This document shows positions 22,587-33,722 of a stretch of 64,000 nucleotides of DNA, piece by piece (the stretch's first letter is position 1; every line of letters begins with the position of its first letter). Made by a program: the position numbers and the translations under genes. The stretch is taken from contig OZ024802.1 in assembly GCA_964017045.1 (NCBI GenBank), forward strand, positions 11,544,435 through 11,608,434, in the 5' to 3' direction. Under the pieces are notes generated by a model. The model was not told the origin of the DNA and ran no database searches. It saw only the letters and a program-made list of their open reading frames with translations. The stretch is from Omphiscola glabra (taxonomy: Eukaryota; Mollusca; Gastropoda; Lymnaeidae).

Positions 22587-22711
22587 AGTTCAGATGGGTT
22601 TCTTCAAATTACCCTGCACCCCCTACCCAACCCCCACCATTTTGTTCTGTTTTTTTTGTGCTATGGATAAATTTAGCTTATCTTCAGAATACATATTTTA
22701 AACATCTAAAC
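22587..22711. other. Short spacer
   Basis: C-rich then AT-rich DNA; 22704-22711 (ATCTAAAC) is the left target-site duplication of the next element. Confidence 0.6.
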
Positions 22712-22906
22712 CAGCGGTTCTCAACCTGTGGGTCGCGACCAAAGGGGTCGCTTGACCCTTTCACAGGGGTCGCCTAAGATCATCTGAAAACACATATAAT
22801 ATACAGTTATAAAGTATCAACGAAAATAATTTTGTGTTTGGGGGTCGCCACAACATGAAGAACTCTATGGAAAGGGTCGCGGCATTAGAAAGGTTGAGAA
22901 CCGCTG
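22712..22906 (+). mobile_element. SPIN-like non-autonomous hAT element, copy 3
   Basis: The 195 bp element starts CAGCGGTTCTCAACCTGTGG and ends GGTTGAGAACCGCTG. Flanks ATCTAAAC (22704-22711) and ATCTTAAC (22907-22914) match at 7 of 8 positions. It keeps the CACAGGGGTCGCCTAAGA block, a CAACGAAAATAATTTTGTG block and GGGGGTCGCCACAACATGAA. A minus-strand frame across it reads FSDDLRRPL, a translation artefact of the family. Confidence 0.92.
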
Positions 22907-23396
22907 ATCTTAACCCATTACCCCTAATCCCCCTCCCCCCCCACCAAATAATTAAACATATACAAATTATTTTCTGGCCCATGTGCGGAAAGCAACCAAA
23001 GCGATAGTATGCCCCATTTCGAAATCACTTTGCGACACTTGCAAAAAGAAAAACTTCTTAGACCGAATCCCATTTGCCCCACTTAGGTGCCCATGTCATC
23101 CCGAGTGCAGTGTTACCGTGATGGCGGTGTGAGTGCCCCCGCGTGCCGGGAGATATTAAAATCTACGAGCTGACATCTCAACCCCCCACTTGCCCCTCCT
23201 GTCACCTCCCAGCACTATCTCATCTGTTGTGAGGATGTTGGAGGCCGCAGACACAAACAATTAGTTCCCGTCTTTGCGAGTTGAGCTCACGCTCACCTTT
23301 CTTTTGGGATTATTCTCTATGACAATATTTTAAATATATATTAAACAAAATAATAATTAAATTGGCTTTGTTGAAATGATTTTTATTTTGTTTAAA
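22907..23396. other. Unique spacer
   Basis: C-rich patch 22929-22943, then complex DNA of balanced composition (22980-23280). No gene recognised. Confidence 0.5.
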
Positions 23397-23679
23397 ACGT
23401 GTTTCCTTTCCCGTTGTTTCAATGTGAACGTGTTTGAATTGTTTCCTTTCCCGTTGTTTCAATGTGAACGTGATTGAATTGTTTCCTTCCAGTTGTTTCA
23501 ATGTGAACGTGTTTGAATTGTTTCCTTCCAGTTGTTTCAATGTGAACGTGTTTGAATTGTTTCCTTCCAGTTGTTTCAATGTGAACGTGTTTCAATTGTT
23601 TCCTTCCCATTGTTTCAATGTGAAAGTGTTTAAAATGTGTTTCCTTCCCGCCATTTTTTTTTCCAATGTGAATGTCTAC
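23397..23679. repeat. 39 bp minisatellite, about 7 copies
   Basis: The unit begins AATTGTTTCCTTCCAGTTGT and continues TTCAATGTGAACGTGTTTG. Edge copies are diverged (CCCGTTG, CCCGCCATTTTTTTT). At 39 bp the unit is a multiple of three, so both strands show repetitive frames (plus FNVNVFELFPSSC, minus KQLEGNNSNTFTL). These are artefacts. Confidence 0.92.
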
Positions 23680-25289
23680 GAATCGTTTTTGTTTGTCTCT
23701 AATTATCACGTGACTGAATTGTCATTTTTAAAAAAAAATTACCCTGAAGCTACCAAACGTTGTATGACAATATCAATTTTACATTTGTTTATAAATATGA
23801 TATCAAGGCTCCTCAAACTGTCTGCCCTGTAAAATTTCAATCCTTTTGATGTTATGTTTCAACATCAAAATGGGATGCTACATTATGTTTTAATATTCCA
23901 AATTTTCGTGTACGTGTACATTTCAATTCTTCGATGTGGTCTGTCCAATTTGGGCATGTGGAAAAAAAGAGAGTTACAAAAGAAAAATGATCCATGATGT
24001 CAAATAAGAAATATGAACTCGTGAGAATGGGTAACAGAATTACCCGTTGAATGTAGTTGACAGTGGTTCTAAAAATTGTACCGAAACGGAATCTAAAGTT
24101 ATACGATTATATGTTATATCAACAGAGCGGGGGGGGGGGGGGGGGGGGGTGGGGGGGGGGAGAAATACCTCGTCGGAAAAAAACTATCAGTCTCTGAAAC
24201 AAAAGTCTGGGCCGTGTCTGTTGGAGGTGGGGTGGGGGTGGGTGGGGGGTAAAAATTAGTTGGGGTGGGGTGGGCGTTGTTAATTGGGGAGTGAGGTAGG
24301 TTGAACCAATGTGGGACACATTAAATATTTAAAAAAAACACTTTTATAACAAAAACATGCCTTTAGTTATAGCGAGTCGCACGTTCTCTGCCACATGAAG
24401 CCCACACGAGGAAAATACCAAGGGAAAACCACAAAATGAACCTAGCAATGAACATACCAGGACGAGGGCACAAAATGAACATAAGACAGCCTCTCAAATG
24501 TAAACAAAGCGACGTTTACGGAGATAAAATAAGACAAGAGCCACCCCCCCCCCCCCAAATCCCCCAATTTCAACCGCCTGGGCCTTAAAATGAGTCCTTA
24601 CCTTCCATGTCATTTACGGCCAGGGAAGGCATCGCGATGCCAGTAGCTAATGTCAGCTGATGTCAGCTGATGAGCATTACGTAGATTGGCCGCGTGCTTT
24701 ATGTCGGGAAGTTGTTTGTGTTCAGGAGTTAATGACCCCGTTCTGCTATTGTGGAATTTCTCAAAACAGAGGTTCTCAAACAAATTTTGGGGTCATGCCA
24801 CTCAAGTTGTTTTTTTAAAACTATGTTTCTTAACAAAACTCGAACAATTATATATAAATACATATATATGTTATTTCTTTTAAAAGCCCAAGTTTAATTT
24901 ACAACGAAGTCAAGTGTAGTTTCTTCAGAAATAGTTTTGGGATCCCCGCTAAAGTTGCTAAATTTTAGGAGGGGCCAGGGTGGAGCTTTCTTGAGTTTAA
25001 AATGAAAAGCTGTTTGTTTTTTTTTTGGGCCGTTTGTGGATGGGGGGGGGGTGTGATGGGGGACGATTGATTGTTTAGTAGAGAGAGTATCCTCGATTTA
25101 AACGTCGTATATTTGCAATATTAAGTAAACAAAGCTCTCAGGGTCGTGGGAGGGTGGTCGGAGGTGGGGGGGGGGGGCCTCGAGCAAGGGAAAAGCGAGG
25201 CTTTCAGCATTTAATCTATGGGCATTAAATGCTAGGCTGGAACTGAGATGGGTGGGGTAGAAAACTTTAGGTGACATACGAGGGAGATA
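23680..25289. other. Unique stretch with large G tracts
   Basis: A G21 tract (24129-24149), then T, then G10, then a GGTGGGG-rich patch to 24290. C run 24545-24557, G run 25161-25171. A hAT-like end CAGAGGTTCTCAAAC sits at 24777-24791 without a partner. A 10 bp tandem TGTCAGCTGA lies at 24651-24670. No gene recognised. Confidence 0.5.
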
Positions 25290-25583
25290 TATGGATTTGT
25301 GGATGGGTTGGGTCTGGGTGGATGGTTGGTTGGATGGGTGGCTGGATGAATTTTGTGGATGGTTGGATGGATGGTTGGATGGATGGTTGGGGGAATGGAT
25401 GGTTGGATGAGTGATTGTGTGGATGGATGGATAGCTGGGTGGATGTATGGATTGTTGTGTGGTTGGATAAATGGTTGGGTGGATGGATCGTTTGTTGGTT
25501 AATGGATGGTTGGCGGGGTGGGTGGTTGATTGGGCGGATTGATGGTTGGGTTGATTAATGGATTGGGTTTAATGGATTGATGG
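25290..25583. repeat. (TGGA)n-derived minisatellite
   Basis: Degenerate TGGATGGTTGGATGGATGG with GGGTGGCTGG and GATTGATGG variants; tetranucleotide origin. Confidence 0.9.
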
Positions 25584-27748
25584 ATACGAGACAAATCTTA
25601 CTCCACAAATTTACAGCAAACACAACAAACCTGATTCAGAAATGACACTGTTGGCCCGACACACGAAACTGTACGTGCCCAAAGGTTTTACACTAGAAGA
25701 TGAGTTTAACTAACAAGCAATACAAGTGACCTATATAACAGGAAGTTTACAGTATTCAGCACACTAGACATTCTTTACACTTAACAGCGTAAATTGTGTA
25801 TGTCTCTTGAAAGCTGTGGGGGGGGGGGGCGGACGACGGTATGGTTAAGGCTCCAGTAAGAGCATACAAGACTAACAGACGATATTAATCAGTGTATCAC
25901 TAAATATAAAATTAAAATGTATAGGCCTATGTTTAAAAAAAAAAAAGACAAAAAAGTAATTTCTTTAAATTAAAAAGAAAGGTACCGTAACCCAATATTC
26001 TACAGTGTAAGACGGTACTAGTATCCGATCTCCTACTTTGTAACGCGGTACTGGCACCCTTGCTCGTCGGAAATTGGGTTAATGTCTTCAAGATGGACAT
26101 TCGGAGTCAGCCATTCGTATTCAGCCCCCCTCAGTGGGTCCACGTAATGACCCCCACGCACGATACACGACATCCTGGTTCGAGGGGTTTTTTATTGTTG
26201 GACCACGCTTCTGATGATGCTGTGTCTCCAGCCGGTCATGTCTTTGATCACGGTCTAAGGTTACCCACCTCCAGCCGACCACGGTACCGTGAAAGTCGGT
26301 AGAGGATACAGCGCGGAGGGCCGGCACAGGATGCCGTGCGGAGGCCGGCACAGGATGCCGTGTTTAAACGGCATTGTTCCAACGGATGATGTCCCTTGGA
26401 TTATGTGCCTTTTCGCCCGGTTTCTTGTGAGCTAGCCTCTGTGATGTATTTGTTGATATCACGTAAGTTAACAGTATTTTAATTAAATTGAGTTGCTTGT
26501 ATTGTACGCAGGCACATGTATTACCATTATGAGCCAGTGGCGTATCCACGGAAAGTGAATATTGGCATAAACGTTCCCCTCCACCTTTGATTGTTGTTTT
26601 TTTTCTGAATACTTACAAATCGAATAAAAGTAAGAATGCCTTTTAAAAAAAACCTCACCTAATTATGGCTATTTGTCGAGCGTGGACCATTCAAATTATG
26701 GATCCACCATTGGAGGTAATAGTTGTTACCGAGATGGTTGTGATTAATGAGACATCTTTCCTTTTTTCGCCAATGCATAGCAGCATTCCGGACCCGAGCC
26801 TTGGGCACGGGCTTAGAGATGGATGAACCTAGTTCTCCCGAGGCGAGTTCGAACCCGATCCCCCGGCCCCGGGAAACACTTCCTATGTTCCCATTTGACA
26901 CGGGGCCGTCGGGATGTTTGGATTAAAGGGGAGAATGCCAGAAGAAAGGTAAACTGTGACGTATTTATATAACAAAACAGGAAATTGTTCTGCCATTCCC
27001 GCTCTCCGTCTACTCTCGTGTCACAGGGACGAGAAAACACGAGAGCCGCGGTGTGCTCGGAGAGGAAACACTGTCTCATTAGCGGGCTGATTCTAACGGG
27101 TTAACTGAAGAATTCTCGCCCCCCGTCTGCTGAATATATTAGACAGCAGCACAGGGGCGTAGTGGGGGCCATCTCCGCAGCAGGGCCGCGCGGAAATCGC
27201 TTCCTTTAATTGTTAAAGCATGCGTGAGAAAAAGAAAGGGATAACATTTGGTGTTTCGCGGTCATCACTGGTTCAGAACAGATGTCGCGCAGACACCGCC
27301 ACAATGTGGCATGTATTATGTATCATACTTGGTGGTTATTTAAAAAACAAAGTTTGCTATGTTAACAACTATTTCACTATCTTAACAACTAAGGGACTAA
27401 AATTTTAACGTAATTTTACAACACTTCTAGAAACTAGAGCAGGTGGAACTAACCGATTTATCGGGTTTTTTTCGATTAAGTTTAAGAGCAACGGTGAATG
27501 AGGCAGAGATAAAACTATAATAAAAATTGCGCTTATTAAAGAAATCCGAATACCAGATCCGCCTCTGTGATGAACAAAACGACGTCACGCCGATTGCATT
27601 TTATTTTATTTTTGTTTCAAAAGCAGTGAGAATTCAACGGCAGTTAAAAAATAGGGGGGGGGGGGGGGCGTGTAAGGAGAGGAGCGTGCGTAATTTTTTT
27701 AGATTTAAATTTAGGCTGTCGCTTGTTGTGTAAAGTGAAATGTTAGGT
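25584..27748. other. Unique stretch with a 25 bp duplication and a B-box-like site
   Basis: G run 25818-25829 and A12 tract near 25935-25946. A 25 bp segment with GCCGGCACAGGATGCCGTG is tandemly duplicated at about 26312-26361. A Pol III B-box-like GAGTTCGAACCCG lies at 26846-26858, in a GC-rich patch (26790-26880), without a convincing A box. Complex DNA with several stop-free short frames but no domains. G run 27653-27668. Confidence 0.4.
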
Positions 27749-27808
27749 CGGGAGGTGTCAGGTGTCGGGGTGCCGGGGGTGTCAGGTGTCGGGGTGCCGG
27801 GGGTGTCA
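27749..27808. repeat. Tandem duplication, ~28 bp unit
   Basis: GGTGTCAGGTGTCGGGGTGC is repeated, followed each time by CGGGGGTGTCA. Confidence 0.85.
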
Positions 27809-27872
27809 CGGTTTTGGAGCCAAATCTTGGAAGCTCGTAGGTGCAGCGTTAATTCCAGGGCCGTGGGGGACA

Positions 27873-28278
27873 GTTGTGTTGATGAGGTTGTGTTGTGAGG
27901 TTGGGTTGTGTGGTTGTGAGGTTGGGTTGGTGAGGTTGGGTTGGTGAGGCTGGGTTGGTGAGACTGGGTTGGTGAGGTTACGTTGTGAAGTTGGGTTGTG
28001 AGATTGGGTTGTGAGGTTGTTGTCTTGTGAGGTTGGGTTGGTGAGGTTGGGTTGGTGAGGTTGTGTTGGTGAGGTTGTGTTGTGAGGTTGGGTTCTGAAG
28101 TTGGGTTGTGAAGTTGTTGTCTTGTGAGGTTGCGTTGGCGAGGCTGGGTTGGTGAGGCTGGGTTGGTGAGGTTGAGTTGTGAGGTTGTGTTGTGGGGTTG
28201 GGTTCTGAAGTTGGGTTGTGAGGTTGGGTTGTGAGGTTGGGTTGTGAGGTTGTTGTCTTGTGAGGTTGGGTTGTGAAT
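27873..28278. repeat. GGTTGGGTTGTGA-type minisatellite, higher-order
   Basis: Basic blocks GAGGTTGGGTTGGT and GAGGTTGGGTTGTG alternate. Every ~85-120 bp a longer GAGGTTGTTGTCTTGTGAGG block appears (about 28013, 28107, 28249), so there is a higher-order repeat. The 164-codon minus frame rich in Asn, Pro, Thr and Gln is an artefact. Confidence 0.9.
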
Positions 28279-28693
28279 CTTTTTGTTTGTTTTTTTTCAA
28301 ATTTTTTGTTGAGTTAATAAAAAGAGAAAGGTTTTACTTCATTCTACTGGATTATATAAAAGAAACACCAAAAACACTAAGCATGTGCAGGAATGGTGGT
28401 GGTGGTGTATGTGTTTGGGGTGGGGGGGGGGCGCCGCGGTTAAAGAAGTGTTAATGGAACATTTGTGTTGCACGTGTAATTGTTTCGATGTTGTTTTGTT
28501 TTTCACTTTTTTAAGTGGAGTTTTAAAACATGAAAATAAGGAGCCGGGGTGCGATTTTGTAAGGATGGTGGAGTGAATGAAAAGAAAACAGCACCACAGG
28601 AAAAAAAAAAAAAAAAAACACGTTTACAATTAAAAAAACTAATTTTTTTACCTATAACTCTTTGCGTTCTCCGCAATACTTCGATATAGGGTA
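28279..28693. other. Spacer with A18 tract
   Basis: G run near 28421-28430 and an A18 tract near 28601-28618. No gene recognised. Confidence 0.55.
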
Positions 28694-28826
28694 GTGTGGT
28701 GGTAGGGAGACAGGGTAATGCGGTGTGGTGGTAGGGAGACAGGGTAATGCGGTGTGGTGGTAGGGAGACAGGGTAATGCGGTGTGGTGGTAGGGAGACCG
28801 GGTAATGTGGTGTGGTCGTAGAGAGA
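28694..28826. repeat. 29 bp minisatellite, 4.5 copies
   Basis: The unit begins GTGTGGTGGTAGGGAGACAG and ends GGTAATGCG. Units start at 28694, 28723, 28752, 28781 and 28810, with almost no divergence. Confidence 0.95.
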
Positions 28827-28984
28827 CAAGAGAATGTTTGGAATGTCGAGACAGCTACGGTTTGATATGCATGGTTACGTCACTTCCTTGTATGCCTCCG
28901 TCTTGTTTTAAGACTGCTGATATCTCGGAATGGGATACATTTCTGTATTCACCATATTCTTACAAATTACAATTTAAAGCGCGC

Positions 28985-29140
28985 AACTGAACTATCACAT
29001 GGTTGGCGTGAACTGAACTATCACACGGTTGGCGTGAACTGAACTATCACATGGTTCGCGTGAACTGAACTATCACATGGTTGGCGTGAACTGAACTATC
29101 ACATCGTTGGCGGGAACTGAACTATCACATCGTTGGCGTG
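28985..29140. repeat. 26 bp minisatellite, 6 copies
   Basis: The unit begins AACTGAACTATCACATGGTT and ends GGCGTG; 156 bp is exactly six units. Substitutions are limited to CATGG/CACGG/CATCG and GTTGG/GTTCG. Confidence 0.96.
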
Positions 29141-29923
29141 CTCTCAACGATTCTTTTAACAGTTGGTACTTAAAAAGAAAAGAAAAGCATTACACAAAAC
29201 GCAGTCACAAGGATCCACTGTTGTCGATTTATTTGCGTAATGCATCTATTTATGACACCAATCACAACACTTCAACGTGTAACACTGCGCACCTTTACCA
29301 CTTAGGCAATTTCAGGGCATAGCAAGACAAAGGAATACAAAGTGAATACACATCTGGGATGGTCGGTAATTTATTCTCAATAGAGAACGTCACACCATCC
29401 CATTATTGGATTTCCCACAAAATTCCCACAGTACTTTTTTTTTCTCCAGCTCATTAGCCCCCCCCCCCCCCCCCCCAATCGTCCCGTCCCCATCTTGTAC
29501 TCCCCTCGAGTTGACTTCCATTGTTGTACAGTCGTTTTTGAATAGACTCATACTATTACACATTAGTGTACTACATAGTAGCACTTACGTGACCACTTGG
29601 CTAATAATAGATGTACTTAAAGCATTTTGGTCATTGGTATCCTTATTTCTGGATGTTCACAGGAAACAACGTGTGAAAAGATCCACCCACCGAGGAAAAC
29701 GCGAAGGCGACTTGTGGAAAAAGACGGTGATAGAAATGTAATTTTTTTTAGCAATAGGAAATGTAGATTTAAACAAAAATGAAATCGTCAGAGAGATAAT
29801 ATGAAATTAGAAAGTTGTAAAGTGTTGGGCATCCGAAAATAGAGTTGTTACGTCTCGGTGTTTTTGAGACGAGTCATTGGTGAATTTTATTTCAGGATTA
29901 CAACATCATGAATGAGGGGCTAA
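29141..29923. other. Unique stretch with C19 tract
   Basis: C19 tract at 29458-29476. Complex AT-rich DNA otherwise. Frames at 29406-29741 run through the poly-C and are not credible. Confidence 0.5.
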
Positions 29924-30488
29924 TGAGGTGTGTCAGTGAGGTGTCAGTGGCGTAGCGAGCTTAACTCGCGCCCGGGGCACAATACCTTTTTAGCGCCCCC
30001 CAATACCTTTTAAGCGCCCCACTATTCGAAAACCATACAATATTATAGTAAAATATACCATTTGGCTCCCCTTTTTGAGTAGCGCCCGGGGCATGATGCC
30101 CCCCTTGCCCCCCCTCACTACGCCACTGCGAGGTGTGGCAATTTGTGTGTCAATATGGTGTGTCAGTGAGGTGTGTCAATATGGTGTGTCAGTGAGGTGT
30201 GTCAATATGGTGTGTCAGTGAGGTGTGTCAATATGGTGTGTCAGTGAGGTGTGTCATTATGGTGTGTCAGTGAGGTGTGTCAATATGGTGCGTCAGTAAG
30301 GTGTGTCAATATGGTGTGTCGGTGAGGTGTGTCCATATAGTGTGTCCATATGGTGTGTCAATATGGTGTGTCAATATCATGTGTCAGTGAGGTGTGTCAA
30401 TATGGTGTGTCATTGAGGTGTATCAATATGGTGTGTCAGTGAGGTGTTTCAATATGGTGTATCAATATGGTGTGTCAGTGCGGTGTGA
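29924..30488. repeat. 26 bp minisatellite interrupted by a MITE
   Basis: The unit is GTGTCAATATGGTGTGTCAG plus TGAGGT. About 13-14 units follow the MITE, with variants CATTATGG, CCATATAG and GTGAGG/GTAAGG. One partial unit (GAGGTGTGTCAGTGAGGTGT) lies before it. The array was therefore present before the MITE at 29945-30128 inserted. Confidence 0.93.
29945..30128. mobile_element. hAT-type MITE with CAGTGGCGTA ends
   Basis: The 184 bp element begins CAGTGGCGTAGCGAG and ends CTCACTACGCCACTG, so 14 of 15 terminal bases form a perfect inverted repeat. It is flanked by TGAGGTGT (29937-29944) and CGAGGTGT (30129-30136), an 8 bp duplication with one mismatch. Inside, GCCCGGGGCA occurs near both ends. 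CAGTGGCGTA termini with 8 bp duplications are typical of hAT MITEs. It is unrelated to the SPIN-like group except at superfamily level. No coding capacity. Confidence 0.92.
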
Positions 30489-30543
30489 CACTGCGTTTTA
30501 TGTCTGAAGTTGTTTTACGGGTGTAGTCAGCACGTCTGTCCTT

Positions 30544-30672
30544 TAGTCAGTTTCTGGTTGTCATTGTCCGGTTGTCACTGTGGGGTTTTCATTGTCTGGT
30601 TGTCATTGTCGGGTTGTCATTGTCTGGTTGTCATTGTCGGGTTGTCATTGTCGGATTGTCATTGTCGGGTTA
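30544..30672. repeat. 14 bp minisatellite (TGTCATTGTCGGGT)
   Basis: About nine units alternate TGTCATTGTCTGGT and TGTCATTGTCGGGT; one early unit reads CACTGTGGGG. Confidence 0.93.
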
Positions 30673-30730
30673 AGATTAAGAATATTACGCGATCGGCGTG
30701 GATTTGTTCATATTTAGTAAATATAATGTG

Positions 30731-30845
30731 TGGTGTTGTCACTGTGGTGTTGTCACTGTGGTGTTGTCACTGTGGTGTTGTCACTGTGATGTTGTCACTG
30801 TGGTGTTGTCACTGTGGTGTTGTCACTGTGGTGTTGTCACTCTGC
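30731..30845. repeat. 14 bp minisatellite (TGTTGTCACTGTGG)
   Basis: Eight nearly identical 14 bp units. The unit is similar in plan to the array 60 bp upstream (TGTCA-TGT-GG), so the two may share an origin. Confidence 0.95.
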
Positions 30846-31099
30846 TGTGAATGGAAATAATAATTTATTTACGTTTATTTTGTAGGTGTCTAGCCATTTC
30901 AAGCATTCCTTAATAACCGAAGCACCACCTGAATGTGACCCCGGGGTTCGTGGGGGGGAGGGGGGTCAAGTCGGGATGGGGTGGAATGGGAAGCGATATC
31001 ATAGGTGTCCATTAGTGCATCTTTTAAACTTGTTTCTCTAACAAAGGAGGAGAGACTGGCGAATTAAAAAAAAAACCCATACTCCTCCCACACACACCC
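30846..31099. other. Spacer
   Basis: G-rich patch 30952-30966. No gene or further repeat noticed. Confidence 0.5.
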
Positions 31100-31190
31100 C
31101 ACCCCACACAGCACACAAACCCCACACAGCACACACATCCCACACAGCACACACATCCCACACAGCACACACATCCCACACCCCCACACA
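31100..31190. repeat. 18 bp minisatellite (CCCACACAGCACACACAT)
   Basis: About five units with edge variants. The Cys/Val/Gly-rich minus frames at 31038-31349 (CAVWDV period) are artefacts. Confidence 0.9.
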
Positions 31191-31796
31191 GCACGTTTTA
31201 GCTCCGAGCTGACAGCGGAAACTTCTGCCACAAACGTCAGGCTGGTGCTTCTCCCCCCACCCAACCGGTCCTTTAATTACTTCAAACTCCCCACGGGGGA
31301 GAGGGTGGGGGTGCCATGGTATAGGGGTGCTGCCATCAAAGTTTTTCATAAACAGTATTTTAACGATATAACTATATATATTGCTTGCAAAAAAAAATCA
31401 AAATCTTAAGTGCGATATCTCGGTGCCAAATGCACCCCCCCCCCCCTCGAACATAGCCGTGTTTTCGCGAACACAATGACAGAGCGTCAGTCGTCAATAG
31501 CTGATAGTGGCACTTCACCGTAGATCGAAGCTTTTGTCTTCTCGAAAAATGATGTCTCTGCAAACAAAGACCTTGCCTCGATCACGGCTCCGGGGGTTGG
31601 AACAACGCGTCTTCTCTCATTGCTCGGCCGCTCTGCTTGACTGACGAGTGCTCCCACTATGTCTCAAAGTCGGGGTGCCCAAAAGAATTAGCAATATTCA
31701 AAGCTGGTTGTCGACTCCGTTGTCTTTAGGCCAAGGGGTTTGTGTGTGGAAACTTGTGGGAGCTACTCCCTTGATTGAGTTTGTGAGGCTCTAAGG
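31191..31796. other. Unique stretch
   Basis: C run 31435-31446. Composition otherwise complex. Bases 31789-31796 (CTCTAAGG) are the left flank of the next element. No gene recognised. Confidence 0.5.
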
Positions 31797-31984
31797 CAGT
31801 GGTTCTCAACCTTTCTAATGCCTCGACCTTTTAATGCAGTTCCGCATGTTGTGGTGGCGCTTAACCATAACATTATTTTCGTGGCCAATTCATAAATATG
31901 GGTTTTCCCATGGTCTTAGGCGACCCCTGTGTAAGGGTCGGTCGACCCCCAAAACGTTCGCGACCCACAGGTTGAGAAACGCTG
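31797..31984 (-). mobile_element. SPIN-like non-autonomous hAT element, copy 4 (reverse)
   Basis: The 188 bp element lies in reverse orientation to the other copies. It begins CAGTGGTTCTCAACCTTTCT (the family's right end) and ends CCACAGGTTGAGAAACGCTG. Flanks CTCTAAGG (31789-31796) and TTCTAAAG (31985-31992) agree at 6 of 8. The reverse of the CCTAAGACCAT block is seen as ATGGTCTTAGGCGACCCCTG. A plus frame passing through (31834-32103) begins in the element and is not a gene; FSHGLRRPLCKGRSTPK is its typical translation artefact. Confidence 0.9.
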
Positions 31985-32340
31985 TTCTAAAGGAAGTCAT
32001 AGACCTTTTCAATCAAATTAAGGAGCGAGACCAGAGCGAGGGCGAGAAATGTAAAGGTGCGCGCAAGCCTTTCCTACTCGTGATGACCAATGAAGGAACA
32101 TAAACAAATGATATTTTACAATGAAAACGGAATTGCCAGCGAAAGTCGGTCTCAATAACCGCAAAAGTTTGTGCGCAAAGTTGAACACAGATGAAGGATT
32201 TTAGTCACGAAAAGGAGACCGGGTGTAACTGAATCGGGAGGGGGGGGGGTGTAACTGGTTTCCAGAGGGGATCGTTCAAGGATCGAATTAGAGTCGACGA
32301 ATCTAATGTTCAAAGATGGCGCTCGATGATTTGTAGGTAA
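31985..32340. other. Unique stretch
   Basis: G run 32239-32248. No gene recognised. Confidence 0.5.
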
Positions 32341-32496
32341 AGTTATGTCACAAAGATATGTCACAAAGTTATGTCACAACGATATATCACAAAGATATGT
32401 CACAAAGATATGTCACAAAGATATGTCACAAAGATATGTCACAAAGATATGTCACAAAGATATGTCACAACGATATGTCCCAAAGATATGTCACAA
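32341..32496. repeat. 13 bp minisatellite, 12 copies
   Basis: AGATATGTCACAA units; 156 bp is exactly 12 x 13. Variants are AGTTATG, CGATATATC and TGTCCCAA. Frames reading MSQRYVTKICHKD are artefacts of the array. Confidence 0.97.
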
Positions 32497-33390
32497 ATCA
32501 GCGTTACGATATTTACCTTAAAAACACATATAAACCTAATTCCTTTTCAGGGAGATATATGAACGAAATTTTACCTTTGAAGTCAAAAAGTTGACGGGAA
32601 ATTGTAGCACCTGGAGATCCAGCCATCACACACACTAACATCGGGGCGACGTTGACCATCGAACACAGAGGATGACTTAAATCCTTTAACCCCAATCAAA
32701 CAAATACAGATATGGCACAGATGCGGATGGTACGGGAGGAGGAGTGGGGGGGGGGGTCAAAAACGAAAAAGAAGCTGGCTGACCCACTTGAAGAGTTCTC
32801 ATGGATCAAGTTATTGGGACCTTAAAAAAAAAGGGTGGGGGGGGGGGGGGGGTTGGGGGCAACCGAGTGGACCGGTGGGGGGGGGGTCATAAAGGAGAAG
32901 CACTAGACTTGTAGGTAATTAATGGTCATTAAAAAATGACCCTAGCCATTATTAATGAAGTCGTTAATTACTCAATTCACACCCTTCATCTCAGTGACCG
33001 TCTGTAAGACCATCACTCGACTTGCTTGATGGAGATAAGTGCCGGCACTGCACTCATGGGGCGGTGATATTGGCTTGGAACTTTCTACGTTTCAATAAGG
33101 GGGAATATTGAATAAAAAAATAGGGGGGGGGTGGGTGGGTGGAAAAAAAGTGTGGTGGGGGGAGTGCAGTCTTAGATGTCCCGTATCACGTAATCAGTTG
33201 TAAAAAAATATCTAACGTGTTTTTAATTTTTAAAAAATAAAATGAATTTAGTGTTGACTGGGAAAAAGGTGATAATGGCGGGTGGGTGAAAATTAGGAAG
33301 TTGCTGTAGATAGATGGGAGGCGATCTGTCTGCGTGTCACCAAAAGGTGTATCACGGAAAGTATTTTCTTAAGTCATCCTGGAGACTTGA
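32497..33390. other. Unique stretch with G runs
   Basis: G runs near 32743, 32836-32852, 32878 and 33124. AT-rich elsewhere. No gene recognised. Confidence 0.55.
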
Positions 33391-33657
33391 GGGGCAGCAA
33401 GACAGCATTAGTCTTGGAGCATGACAGCATCAGTCTTGGGGGCATAACAACATCAGTCGTGGAGAACGAAGGCATCAGTCTTGGGGCACGAAGGCATCAG
33501 TCTTGGAGCACGAAGGCATCAGTCTTGGAGCATGAAGGCATCAGTCTTGGAGCACGAAGGCATCAGTCTTGGAGCTTGACACAATCAGTCATTGAGCATG
33601 ACAGCATCAACCTTGCAGCATGACAACATCAGTCTTAGAGCATGACAGAATAAGTCA
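33391..33657. repeat. 22 bp minisatellite, about 12 copies
   Basis: Unit is close to AGCACGAAGGCATCAGTCTT plus GG, with inner copies most alike and edge copies diverged (CATGACAGCAT, CAACCTTGC). Confidence 0.9.
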
Positions 33658-33722
33658 TGGCAGTAGCTCACTGGTAGACAATACAGATTTAGTGCAGGTG
33701 AAGGTATCGACCCAACGTGGTG
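33658..33722 (+). other. tRNA-like / SINE-head-like sequence
   Basis: TAGCTCACTGGTAGAC (33664-33679) resembles a Pol III A box with D-arm, and AAGGTATCGACCC (33701-33713) resembles a B box (GGTTCGACCC with one extra base). The spacing fits a tRNA-derived SINE head or decayed tRNA. No clean cloverleaf, poly-A tail or target duplication was found. It directly abuts the preceding minisatellite. Confidence 0.3.

Noticed and set aside
26846..26858. Intact tRNA at GAGTTCGAACCCG
   Set aside because: The B-box-like site has no matching A box and no cloverleaf could be drawn.
27806..28300. 164-codon Asn/Pro/Thr/Gln-rich minus frame
   Set aside because: Translation of a GGTTGGGTTGTGA minisatellite.
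31834..32103. 89-codon plus frame
   Set aside because: Starts inside the reverse SPIN-like element and shows that family's artefact peptide.
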